Assembly: GCF_003048615.2 (NCBI RefSeq)
Contig: NZ_CP049263.1
Location: 682,001 to 746,000, forward strand
DNA from: Campylobacter concisus
Lineage (GTDB): Bacteria > Campylobacterota > Campylobacteria > Campylobacterales > Campylobacteraceae
Length of the DNA: 64,000 nt
Reading direction: 5' to 3'
The notes beneath the pieces were generated by a model. That model saw nothing but the letters and a program-made list of their open reading frames with translations, searched no databases and had not been told where the DNA came from. Position 1 is the first letter of the stretch, and each line of letters starts with the position of its first letter. Both the position numbers and the translations under genes were made by a program. Below are positions 54,657 to 64,000 of the stretch, piece after piece.

Positions 54657-55048
54657 CCATTTTTGCTCTGGTTTTTTGCTCGCTTGCTCTGGCTCTTACG
54701 CCAGATATGGCAGCGAAAAGTCACGCAACATACTACAAAAAAAAGCTCCCATTTATCTGCACGCCGACGCTAACGCTTAACGATATCTTAAACGTTGGCG
54801 ACACGCTCATCTACAGATACGCCGTTAAACACTCAAGAAAGCAAGAGATCAAAAGGCTTGAAGAAAAAGAGCTTTTGGAATTTATCGAGGCTATAAAAAA
54901 AGAGAATTTAAGAACCGCTTGCAAGGACAAAGAAATTTTAAATATGCTAAGCATCGGCGTTAGTTTGGATGAAATTTTCTACTCAGAAAACGGCGAACTA
55001 ATCTTTGAATACACCATAGAAGATCGTGACTGTAGGATATTACAGTGA
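54647..55048 (+). CDS. Small periplasmic protein, paralogue 2 of a tandem pair
   Basis: The 133-residue protein starts with TTG at 54647 inside the previous gene and has a signal peptide (RVAIFALVFCSLALALTPD). After FICTPTLTLNDI and a helical segment, the C terminus reads TACKDKEILNMLSIGVSLDE then ELIFEYTIEDRDC, giving Cys-x36-Cys against Cys-x35-Cys in its neighbour. It is diverged in sequence but alike in the order of elements. No known family was recognised. Confidence 0.72.
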   Translation: MRVAIFALVFCSLALALTPDMAAKSHATYYKKKLPFICTPTLTLNDILNVGDTLIYRYAVKHSRKQEIKRLEEKELLEFIEAIKKENLRTACKDKEILNMLSIGVSLDEIFYSENGELIFEYTIEDRDCRILQ

Positions 55049-55119
55049 TATGCTTCCAAATAAAACAATCCATTCTAATGTATAAGATATTTTTAAGCAT
55101 CCAATAGCCAAAGAAGATT

Positions 55120-55125
55120 TATAAT
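55120..55125 (+). promoter_or_regulatory. -10 box of the coiled-coil autotransporter gene
   Basis: TATAAT ends 37 bases before the ATG at 55163, with AGAAGGA as ribosome site between. Confidence 0.55.
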
Positions 55126-55162
55126 TTAACGCTACAAGATCGTTTTTAAAAGAAGGACTAAG

Positions 55163-58066
55163 ATGAAAGTCTCAAATATCGCTTGTGCCTTACTTCTTGG
55201 CAGTTGTTTTATTGTTAGTGATCTGTTTGCTACGCCGTTAAGCGATTATGAAGATGCATTAAGAGCAAAAGAAGATGCAATAGCGCTTAATAAAAAGATA
55301 CAAAGAAAAAAAGAAAATGCTCTAAATAGCGCAGTAGAGCAGATGAAATTTTTGCTAAGCGTTAAAGAGCTAAAAGAGTGGGATGGTTATGCTACAAATC
55401 CAGACCCTCAAAAGGCTAAAATTTATAAAAAGATGTATGATGCTTCACAAGAGATAGGTAATGCATTATATGTGCTAAAGCCAACTGGTAGCCCTATTGT
55501 TATAAAAGCAGATGATCAAGTCTCTATACTATCTGTACTTCCAACTGGAGATATTATGGTGAGCATAAAAAGCAATGGTGGTTCTCAGGTATATACTGGT
55601 GATATGTATATCAATCCTTTCTATCCAATGTTTATTACACCTAGTGATATGGCTTTTATATTTCACGATAAAAATATAAAAGTTTGGTGGCAATTTTTAA
55701 AAGGTTTTGATAAAAAGCATGCTGAGCTTGTAAATGAGCGCGAAAAAGCCCTAAGCGATAATATAAAGAATACACTTGATCCAGCCATAAAAGAGAAAGC
55801 TTTAGCTCTTGCAAATCTTGGCATAACAACTACTGATCCAAAATACAGCGAAGGTGTTGTAAAAAATTTTGACGCACTTGATGATACTCTGAGAAAAGAT
55901 ATTTCAGAGAAAGAAGATGCTCTTGATAGAGTAAATAAAAAAGTGGATCAAAAGATATCTGAGATAGATAGATCAAAAGTAATTTTAGAGAAAAAAGATC
56001 TTGAAGGCATAAAAGCACAAGAAGCAAAAATAGATGCAGCTAAGGCTAGAGTAGATAGTATTCTTACAACATCCTCTGATAAAAGAGAAGCATTGCTAGA
56101 TGCCATAAAAGCTGGAATTCCAGTTGTTAAAGACGGCAAAAGATTGACGCAAGATGACGTCAAAGATAGTACAAAACTTGCTGATAGTGATCTAGACGGT
56201 GTGATCACTACTACAAGAAGTGCCGCAGCTGATGCCAAGAGTGAAGTATCGGCAGTAACAACCCTAGAGGCTAGCGATGTTCTACCTGCTAAAGCGGCAT
56301 TAGAAAGCGCAAAAGAGACATTAGTAAATTTTGAAAAAAAGATAGCAAATGATACCAAAAAGATCGCTAAGGACGAGTTAAAAGCATATAAAGATAGTAT
56401 CGATCCGCATAAAACAGGTAGTGAGGCCGAAGCAATAGCTAATGCTAAAGTAGCTAAAAAAGTGGCTGACCAGATATTTGCTACCAGTATAGATTCTTTT
56501 CAAATAGGTCCAGATAAGGATAAGGTGGTTCTTTTAGGTGCTAGCGCGGAGGCTATCGTAAAGCAGTTTTCAGATATAACTAATGCAAAAAATGCCTTAT
56601 CCACAGCAGCATACGCTGGCAGTGATGCTAAAAGAGATGCTATAAAAAAGGCAATTGAAGCTGGCGTGCCAGTAGAGCATGCAGGCAAAAAGTTAAGTAT
56701 AGGAGACGTAGAAAATCTTAGTATAGCTGATCTTAATGCGCTTATAACTACTTCTACATCAAAGGCAAATGACGCTCAAACAGCACTTAGTGCAGTAAAT
56801 GCAAGTGCTGTTGTGGTGGTAGCACAAGATACTATTATAAAAAATGCTATAAAGGCTATCGCTGATCAAAGGGATAGAGTGAAGCAAACTTCAAATGTTA
56901 GAGCTAAATCCATCGCAAGATCAAATAGTTTTGGAAGTGGTGAGAGCGACGTACTAATAGCTCTATCTGATATATTAGATAGTAATGATAAAGTGGCTAA
57001 TATCTTTATAAATGAAGATAGTGGTGAGATAGCTGGTGGAGCAAAAGATCTTCACTCAACACTTGAACATACAATAAAGTATTTAAATAGAGGAGATATT
57101 GCTGAAATTTTATTATTTAATGCCGACCTAGCCACAAATACTCGTCTCGCAAAACTTTCAAACCCATATAATGAAAATTTAGCCCTTGCTTATGCGATTA
57201 AAAATATGAACGGAGAGAAATTTGTGGATAACAGCGATGAAACGTTAAGCTCATTGGTAAAAGAGCATGCAAATAGCTATAAATACGACCATAATTTATG
57301 GGGTAGTACCTTTGGGGGTAAGGTTAAATCAAAAGATAGTGCAAACACTGATACTTACGGCTTTACACTCGGTTATGATAAAGCATTTGATAATGCGATT
57401 GTTGGTAGCTTTTTATTGATGGCAAGATCAAAATCCAACGAAGATAATATGAAAAATGATGCTAATAGCTATGGTTTTGGGGTATATGCTAGGAGATACC
57501 TTGACCAAAAAGAGCTAAACGCAAAATTTCTTTACGGATTTACAAGAAATACACTTGCTACAAGCTCAAGCTTAATAGGCGGCAATGATGGAAAATATGG
57601 CAACAAATTCTTTGATATTTCAGTTGATTATGGTTATGTGTTTGACCTTGAAGATGCTAAGTTTATAAAGCCAATGCTTGGGATAGAATGTACAAATCTT
57701 AAAAATGATAGTTTTACTACTGGTGGAGCTGTGGATATAAATTTTGCAAGAACAAATGTTAGGACACTTAGTGTTAAAGCTGCAACAGAATTTAGAGTTT
57801 ATACTAATGAGGGTGATTATTTTTATATTACTCCTGGTATTCAGAGCGAGATAAACAAAAGTGCTGACGATGGTCTTATAAATTTTGCTGATTCAAGAGA
57901 TGTTACCTTTGATATAGATAAAAGAAGATATACATATTTTACGCTAAAAACGGGTGCTGAGTTTAGACTAACTAATGCTCTTAATATAAATATAAATTTT
58001 GGAGCAAAGGCTGGTTCAAAAACTCAGCTGTATAATGGTGCTTTTGGGCTTTCATATAAATTTTAA
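55163..58066 (+). CDS. Coiled-coil autotransporter with internal passenger repeat
   Basis: The 967-residue protein has a signal peptide (ACALLLGSCFIVSDLFAT) and a helical, charged passenger (about 25-690). A C-terminal beta-barrel (about 709-967) starts NLWGSTFGGKVKSKD and ends in Phe. The passenger holds two diverged copies of a roughly 90-residue unit: KREALLDAIKAGIPVVKDGK...ITTTRSAAADAKSEVSAV (around residue 306) and KRDAIKKAIEAGVPVEHAGK...ITTSTSKANDAQTALSAV (around 487). No protease or adhesion motif is evident, and the passenger is not a beta-helix type. Probably a surface stalk or adhesin. Confidence 0.82.
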   Translation: MKVSNIACALLLGSCFIVSDLFATPLSDYEDALRAKEDAIALNKKIQRKKENALNSAVEQMKFLLSVKELKEWDGYATNPDPQKAKIYKKMYDASQEIGNALYVLKPTGSPIVIKADDQVSILSVLPTGDIMVSIKSNGGSQVYTGDMYINPFYPMFITPSDMAFIFHDKNIKVWWQFLKGFDKKHAELVNEREKALSDNIKNTLDPAIKEKALALANLGITTTDPKYSEGVVKNFDALDDTLRKDISEKEDALDRVNKKVDQKISEIDRSKVILEKKDLEGIKAQEAKIDAAKARVDSILTTSSDKREALLDAIKAGIPVVKDGKRLTQDDVKDSTKLADSDLDGVITTTRSAAADAKSEVSAVTTLEASDVLPAKAALESAKETLVNFEKKIANDTKKIAKDELKAYKDSIDPHKTGSEAEAIANAKVAKKVADQIFATSIDSFQIGPDKDKVVLLGASAEAIVKQFSDITNAKNALSTAAYAGSDAKRDAIKKAIEAGVPVEHAGKKLSIGDVENLSIADLNALITTSTSKANDAQTALSAVNASAVVVVAQDTIIKNAIKAIADQRDRVKQTSNVRAKSIARSNSFGSGESDVLIALSDILDSNDKVANIFINEDSGEIAGGAKDLHSTLEHTIKYLNRGDIAEILLFNADLATNTRLAKLSNPYNENLALAYAIKNMNGEKFVDNSDETLSSLVKEHANSYKYDHNLWGSTFGGKVKSKDSANTDTYGFTLGYDKAFDNAIVGSFLLMARSKSNEDNMKNDANSYGFGVYARRYLDQKELNAKFLYGFTRNTLATSSSLIGGNDGKYGNKFFDISVDYGYVFDLEDAKFIKPMLGIECTNLKNDSFTTGGAVDINFARTNVRTLSVKAATEFRVYTNEGDYFYITPGIQSEINKSADDGLINFADSRDVTFDIDKRRYTYFTLKTGAEFRLTNALNININFGAKAGSKTQLYNGAFGLSYKF

Positions 58067-58071
58067 ATAAT

Positions 58072-58100
58072 AAATTCTTAGCACTATTTGCTAAGAATTT
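58072..58100. terminator. Bidirectional terminator between the autotransporter gene and htpX
   Basis: AAATTCTTAGC and GCTAAGAATTT pair perfectly over 11 bp around ACTATTT. The A/T-rich arms give a T-run on both strands. It lies between convergent genes. Confidence 0.75.
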
Positions 58101-58106
58101 AAAACT

Positions 58107-58973
58107 CTACATATCTCTTTTGATCTCGCGCTCTAGTCTTTGAAGTTCAGCGATCCTATCGCTAGTGCTAGGATGTGTTCTAAAAAGCACACCAAGCTTA
58201 CTAGTTAGCGAACCAAATGGATTTACGATAAACATATGCGCGCTTTGCTCGCTTGCGTTTTGCATGACGTAAGAATTTGAGTAGTTTTCAAGCTTTCTTA
58301 GTGCGCTGGCTAGCCACTCTGGGTGCCCTGTTAGATAGGCTGCGCCTTTGTCTGCCTTGTACTCGCGCTCCCTTGAGATCGCCATTTGGATGATCGTAGC
58401 AGCTAGAGGCATCACAACGGCGATGATTAGCATAATTACTGGGTTGGCGTTTCGCTGCGAGTTTTGATTTTGCCCGGCTACGGTGCCTATCTTGGCAAAA
58501 TTTGCGACCATCGCGATAGCCCCAGCTAGTATGGCAGCGACTGAGCCAGTTAGGATGTCGTAGTGCCTTACGTGACTTAGCTCGTGAGCTAGCACGCCCT
58601 CGATCTCGTTTTCATTTAAAATTTTTAAAAGCCCCTCGGTTACTGCAACGGCTGCGTGACTTGGGTTGCGGCCTGTGGCAAAGGCATTTGGTACCTCTTC
58701 TGGGATGATGTAAATTTTTGGCATCGGCAAATTCGCCTTTTGTGTGAGGCGAGAGACGATCTCGTAAAGGCCGTGAGCGTTGCTCTCATCGACTGGGATG
58801 GCGTTATATCTTTTTAGCACGAGCTTGTCGCTGAAAAAATAAGAAAATAGGTTCATGCCAGCTGCCATCAAAAAGGCGATCATCATGCCTTGCTCGCCAC
58901 CCACGTAGCCGCCAACAGCGATAAAAACTAGCATTAAAGCAACCATTAAAAAAGCGGTTTTGAAAATTTCCAT
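58107..58973 (-). CDS. htpX: Membrane zinc metalloprotease HtpX
   Basis: HtpX is an inner-membrane M48 protease that degrades misfolded membrane proteins. The 288-residue product has two N-terminal membrane helices, the zinc motif VLAHELSHVRHYD with catalytic Glu, two further helices, and the third ligand in SREREYKADKGAAYLTG. FRTHPSTSDRIAELQRLE closes the family pattern. Length is standard. AGGACAAAA precedes the start at 58973, 8 bases after the next gene upstream. Confidence 0.95.
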   Translation of the reverse strand: MEIFKTAFLMVALMLVFIAVGGYVGGEQGMMIAFLMAAGMNLFSYFFSDKLVLKRYNAIPVDESNAHGLYEIVSRLTQKANLPMPKIYIIPEEVPNAFATGRNPSHAAVAVTEGLLKILNENEIEGVLAHELSHVRHYDILTGSVAAILAGAIAMVANFAKIGTVAGQNQNSQRNANPVIMLIIAVVMPLAATIIQMAISREREYKADKGAAYLTGHPEWLASALRKLENYSNSYVMQNASEQSAHMFIVNPFGSLTSKLGVLFRTHPSTSDRIAELQRLEREIKRDM

Positions 58974-58981
58974 TTTTGTCC

Positions 58982-59347
58982 TTATTCTTTTATAGCATTT
59001 GGCAGGATCGCCGCGTCGATCTCAAATTTCGCAAGCTCGCAAAGGCTTGTTTCACTCTGGATCAAAACAGCGATAAGCGCGTCAAATAGGTAGTTTTGCG
59101 CAACTTTTGCCAGATCTTTTGCTAGCGTAATATCGGCAATAATAAATTTTGCTCCAGCGGCATTTGCGATGATAGCTTCGTTGATGTCATTTGCGATGAT
59201 GCTAAAGCTTGCTCCAGCCTCTAACGCTCTTTTTATAAAATTTCTATCAAATTTAAAGAGATTTTGCCTGCCGTTTGAAATTTCATCTTCGCTTTTGCAA
59301 AGAAATAGCGGTTCAAATTTGATCAGCTCGTCACCCAAAATTTTCAT
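58982..59347 (-). CDS. Conserved-type protein of unknown function (121 aa)
   Basis: The 121-residue protein has no signal peptide or membrane helix. Alternating segments such as ALEAGASFSIIANDINEAII and GAKFIIADITLAKDL look like a beta-alpha repeat. I recognise no family. It overlaps the small gene upstream by 4 bases and lies 8 bases before htpX, so all three form one operon. No metal-binding motif is seen. Confidence 0.7.
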   Translation of the reverse strand: MKILGDELIKFEPLFLCKSEDEISNGRQNLFKFDRNFIKRALEAGASFSIIANDINEAIIANAAGAKFIIADITLAKDLAKVAQNYLFDALIAVLIQSETSLCELAKFEIDAAILPNAIKE

Positions 59348-59538
59348 CTCTCACCCTTTATGCATTCTTTACAGATGTATTTTCCGTCCCTTAGCACCAT
59401 TTGGTCGATGTCGCTAAAGACACCGCATTTGCTGCACTCCTCGAAGTTGCTGGTGCTTATCTTGTCGCTTTTTTTTCTATTTTTAAAAAATATGATGTAA
59501 ATAGCAACCAAAATCGCTACAAAAAGCAAGTATTTCAA
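59344..59538 (-). CDS. Small membrane protein with zinc-ribbon-like cysteines (PP0621-like)
   Basis: The 64-residue protein has one N-terminal helix ([17 protein letters not shown]), a basic stop-transfer KNRKK, and two cysteine pairs: EECSKCGVF and [10 protein letters not shown]. This helix-plus-C4 layout fits the small PP0621 family of unknown function. It overlaps rsmG upstream and the 121-residue gene downstream by 4 bases each, which strongly supports it as real. Confidence 0.78.
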   Translation of the reverse strand: MKYLLFVAILVAIYIIFFKNRKKSDKISTSNFEECSKCGVFSDIDQMVLRDGKYICKECIKGER

Positions 59539-60101
59539 CGTATATCCCCTTGGTTTTTGAAATTAAAATATATGTAATTTCTGTTTTTATCATTATAAAT
59601 TTGCGCGTCGATGCCTGAAATTTCCTCCATGACGCTTGAGCCCTTGTAGATGAGAAATTTAGTATTTTCATCATAAAATCCCTCACAAATTTTTATAAGC
59701 TCTTTTGTCTTGCTAAGCGCCCTTGAGGTGATGAGATCAGCTGTAAATTTATCTGCAAGCTCGATCTTTTGGCTATGAACTTCTAAATTTTGCAAGTCAA
59801 GCTCGATCTTAGCGTAGCTTAGAAATGATGACTTTTTGGCTATCGGCTCAAAAAGGTGCCACTTGGTTTGAGGCATCGCAAGGGCTAAAAATATAGCTGG
59901 AAAGCCAGCCCCACTGCCCACATCGATCGCCGTTTTGGCACTTAGGTCAAAAATCTCAAGCGGCTTTATGCTATCAAGCACCTGCTCGCTTATGTCTTTA
60001 TAATTGCTTAAGCTATGAACCTTGTTAAATTTAGCAAAAATTTGAGCGTAAGCCTTTACTTTTTCGTCAAATTCTGCCGGCAAGCAAAGCTCATTTTTCA
60101 T
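59535..60101 (-). CDS. rsmG: 16S rRNA (guanine-527-N7)-methyltransferase RsmG
   Basis: RsmG methylates G527 of 16S rRNA; loss of it gives low-level streptomycin resistance in other bacteria. The 188-residue product has the SAM site [30 protein letters not shown] and the [12 protein letters not shown] region. The ATG at 60101 overlaps the ribA stop as TGATG; a GTG three bases before is an alternative. Length is slightly below the E. coli enzyme. It probably shares a transcript with ribA. Confidence 0.93.
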   Translation of the reverse strand: MKNELCLPAEFDEKVKAYAQIFAKFNKVHSLSNYKDISEQVLDSIKPLEIFDLSAKTAIDVGSGAGFPAIFLALAMPQTKWHLFEPIAKKSSFLSYAKIELDLQNLEVHSQKIELADKFTADLITSRALSKTKELIKICEGFYDENTKFLIYKGSSVMEEISGIDAQIYNDKNRNYIYFNFKNQGDIR

Positions 60102-60664
60102 CACAAGATGTGCCCCATTTGCTCTTTTTTGACCTTTAAGTAGCCTTCGTTAAATTTGTTTGGTTTGATGACGATAGGCACGCGTTTTACGATCTTTACT
60201 GAGCTTAGTCCGTGAAGTTTTAAAGGGTTGTTTGTGAGTAAATTTACCTCTTTTATGCCGTAGTGATTTAGGATAAAATCAACCACTTCGTATGTCCTCT
60301 CATCAGCCTTAAAACCTAGCTGGTGATTGGCTTCTATCGTGTCAAAGCCCTTATCTTGGAGGCTATAAGCGTTTATCTTGTTTAAAAGCCCGATATTTCT
60401 ACCCTCTTGACGCAGGTAGATGACCATACCGCCATTTTCTTCGATATATTTTAGGCTCGCTTCTAGCTGGTCGCGGCAGTCGCACTTTAGGCTCCCGATC
60501 GCATCGCCAGTTAGGCATTCGGAGTGAATTCTAAGATTTACGACTTCGCTTAGAGGCTCTTTGTAGATCACGAGGTGCTCTTTTGCCCCTTCTTTAAAGG
60601 CTTGAACCTTATAAGTGCCAAATCTTGAGGGTAGATTTGCGGCGTTTGAAATTTCTATTTTCAT
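60101..60664 (-). CDS. ribA: GTP cyclohydrolase II
   Basis: RibA opens GTP to start riboflavin synthesis. The 187-residue product has the zinc-binding [20 protein letters not shown], the catalytic [15 protein letters not shown] with the Arg-Gln-Glu-Gly-Arg, and the C-terminal [11 protein letters not shown]. It is the free-standing form without a fused RibB. It diverges from hemB across 68 bases. Confidence 0.96.
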   Translation of the reverse strand: MKIEISNAANLPSRFGTYKVQAFKEGAKEHLVIYKEPLSEVVNLRIHSECLTGDAIGSLKCDCRDQLEASLKYIEENGGMVIYLRQEGRNIGLLNKINAYSLQDKGFDTIEANHQLGFKADERTYEVVDFILNHYGIKEVNLLTNNPLKLHGLSSVKIVKRVPIVIKPNKFNEGYLKVKKEQMGHIL

Positions 60665-60732
60665 TTTAAATTTACTCCAACTGTGCTAAACTAGCTAAAA
60701 ATCACGCATTTTAACAAAGAAAAGGCAAAAAT

Positions 60733-61704
60733 ATGTTTAAACGTTTTAGAAGATTAAGAATAAATCCAGCTTTAAGAGACATGGTAAGAGAGACTAGCCT
60801 TAGCGTAAATGACTTCATCTATCCGCTCTTTGTAGTCGAGGGCAAAGGCGTTAAAAACGAGATCGCTTCGATGCCAGGCGTCTATCAAATGAGTATCGAT
60901 GAAATTTTAAAAGAGTGCGAAGAGATAGTAAATTTAGGCATAAAATCGATCATTTTATTTGGCATACCAAGCCTAAAAGATAGCGTTGGCAGCGACGCAC
61001 TAAGCAACGACGGCATCATCGCAACTGCGCTTCGTGCCATAAAAGATAAATTCCCAAATTTAGTAGTCGTCACCGATCTTTGCTTTTGCGAATACACAGA
61101 CCACGGCCACTGCGGCATAATCGACCACGTGCATAACACCATCGACAACGATGCAACGCTTGAAATTTCAGCCAAACAAGCCTTAGTGCACGCTCAAAAT
61201 GGCGCCGACATGATCGCACCAAGCGGCATGATGGATGGCATCATCGCAACACTAAGAGAGGCGCTTGATAACAATGGCTTTGAAAATTTACCAGTGATGG
61301 CGTACTCGACTAAATTTGCCTCAGCCTACTACGGACCATTTCGTGACGTGGCGCAAAGCGCACCAAGCTTTGGCGATAGAAAGAGCTATCAAATGGACAG
61401 CGCAAACCGCTTGGAGGCTATAAATGAGAGCTTGCAAGACGAGGCGCAAGGCGCTGATATCTTGATGGTAAAGCCAGCGCTTGCTTATCTTGACGTCGTT
61501 AGAGAGCTAAGAAATTTAACACTTCTGCCGCTTTGCGTCTATAACGTAAGCGGCGAGTACGCACTGCTAAAAGCTGGCGCAAAAGCTGGCATCATCGACT
61601 ACGAGCGCGTCATGATGGAGACATTAATCGGCTTTAAAAGAGCAGGGGCAAATTTGATCATCACCTATCATGCAAAAGAAGCAGCTAAAATTTTAAGGGG
61701 CTAA
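60733..61704 (+). CDS. hemB: Delta-aminolevulinic acid dehydratase (porphobilinogen synthase)
   Basis: HemB joins two 5-aminolevulinates to porphobilinogen in haem synthesis. The 323-residue product has the cysteine site [14 protein letters not shown] and the two Schiff-base lysine regions, [16 protein letters not shown] and [28 protein letters not shown]-type sequence marks the N terminus. An AAAGGCAAAAAT site precedes the ATG. The next gene starts 1 base after the stop. Confidence 0.97.
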   Translation: MFKRFRRLRINPALRDMVRETSLSVNDFIYPLFVVEGKGVKNEIASMPGVYQMSIDEILKECEEIVNLGIKSIILFGIPSLKDSVGSDALSNDGIIATALRAIKDKFPNLVVVTDLCFCEYTDHGHCGIIDHVHNTIDNDATLEISAKQALVHAQNGADMIAPSGMMDGIIATLREALDNNGFENLPVMAYSTKFASAYYGPFRDVAQSAPSFGDRKSYQMDSANRLEAINESLQDEAQGADILMVKPALAYLDVVRELRNLTLLPLCVYNVSGEYALLKAGAKAGIIDYERVMMETLIGFKRAGANLIITYHAKEAAKILRG

Positions 61705-61705
61705 G

Positions 61706-64000
<2,295 letters not shown>

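Overview
The window looks like chromosome of a Campylobacter close to C. concisus (Campylobacterota). This is inferred, not searched. The DNA is AT-rich, TATAAT-like -10 boxes are common, and GTG/TTG starts are frequent. The nitrate reductase order napAGHBFLD, the quinol NO reductase, the FliW/BamD/Lon neighbours and the ribA-hemB-argF-UPF0763-hemN block fit that group. No rRNA, tRNA, CRISPR array, prophage or insertion sequence was found.

Layout. 1-1604 (-): iron/cobalamin-type ABC uptake genes behind a tandem 18-bp direct repeat. 1823-4674 (+): quinol NO reductase behind an FNR-like box, then a DUF1523 protein. 4716-5243 (-): ribosome hibernation factor. 5324-15871 (-): two giant tandem secreted proteins (1400 and 1334 aa) sharing an essentially identical 1.94-kb 3' half, followed by three overlapping prepilin-like genes; this resembles the MshD/O/P/Q end of an MSHA pilus locus and is the most unusual part of the window. 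15927-19496: fliW, bamD, lon. 19786-29006: ogt, then acnB, an ankyrin protein, an SDR, a NhaC-type antiporter, trmA and ilvA. 29048-32239 (-): subtilisin-type autotransporter. 32539-35546 (+): metallo-beta-lactamase fold protein, DUF4230 protein, DyP peroxidase, half-size EamA protein. 35644-38796 (+): monohaem cytochrome and TMAO/S-N-oxide reductase. 38928-41055 (+): a 31-codon leader ORF and a chemoreceptor with a nitrate-sensing-type (NIT) domain. 41458-48057 (+): the nap operon. 48369-50318 (-): a Cache-type chemoreceptor. 50427-51865 (-): a copper-delivery operon (PCu(A)C, unknown, SCO1). 52002-55048 (+): Pgp2/Csd6-like peptidoglycan enzyme, alanine racemase and a pair of diverged small periplasmic paralogues. 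55163-58066 (+): coiled-coil autotransporter with an internal repeat. 58107-60664 (-): htpX, two small genes, rsmG, ribA. 60733-64000 (+): hemB, argF, UPF0763, hemN (runs off the end).

How it fits together: much of the window serves anaerobic or microaerobic respiration (NO, nitrate and N/S-oxide reduction, cytochrome and haem synthesis, copper delivery to oxidases), with a chemoreceptor placed between two terminal reductases. The rest is largely surface biology: pilus-like tip proteins, two autotransporters and envelope assembly.
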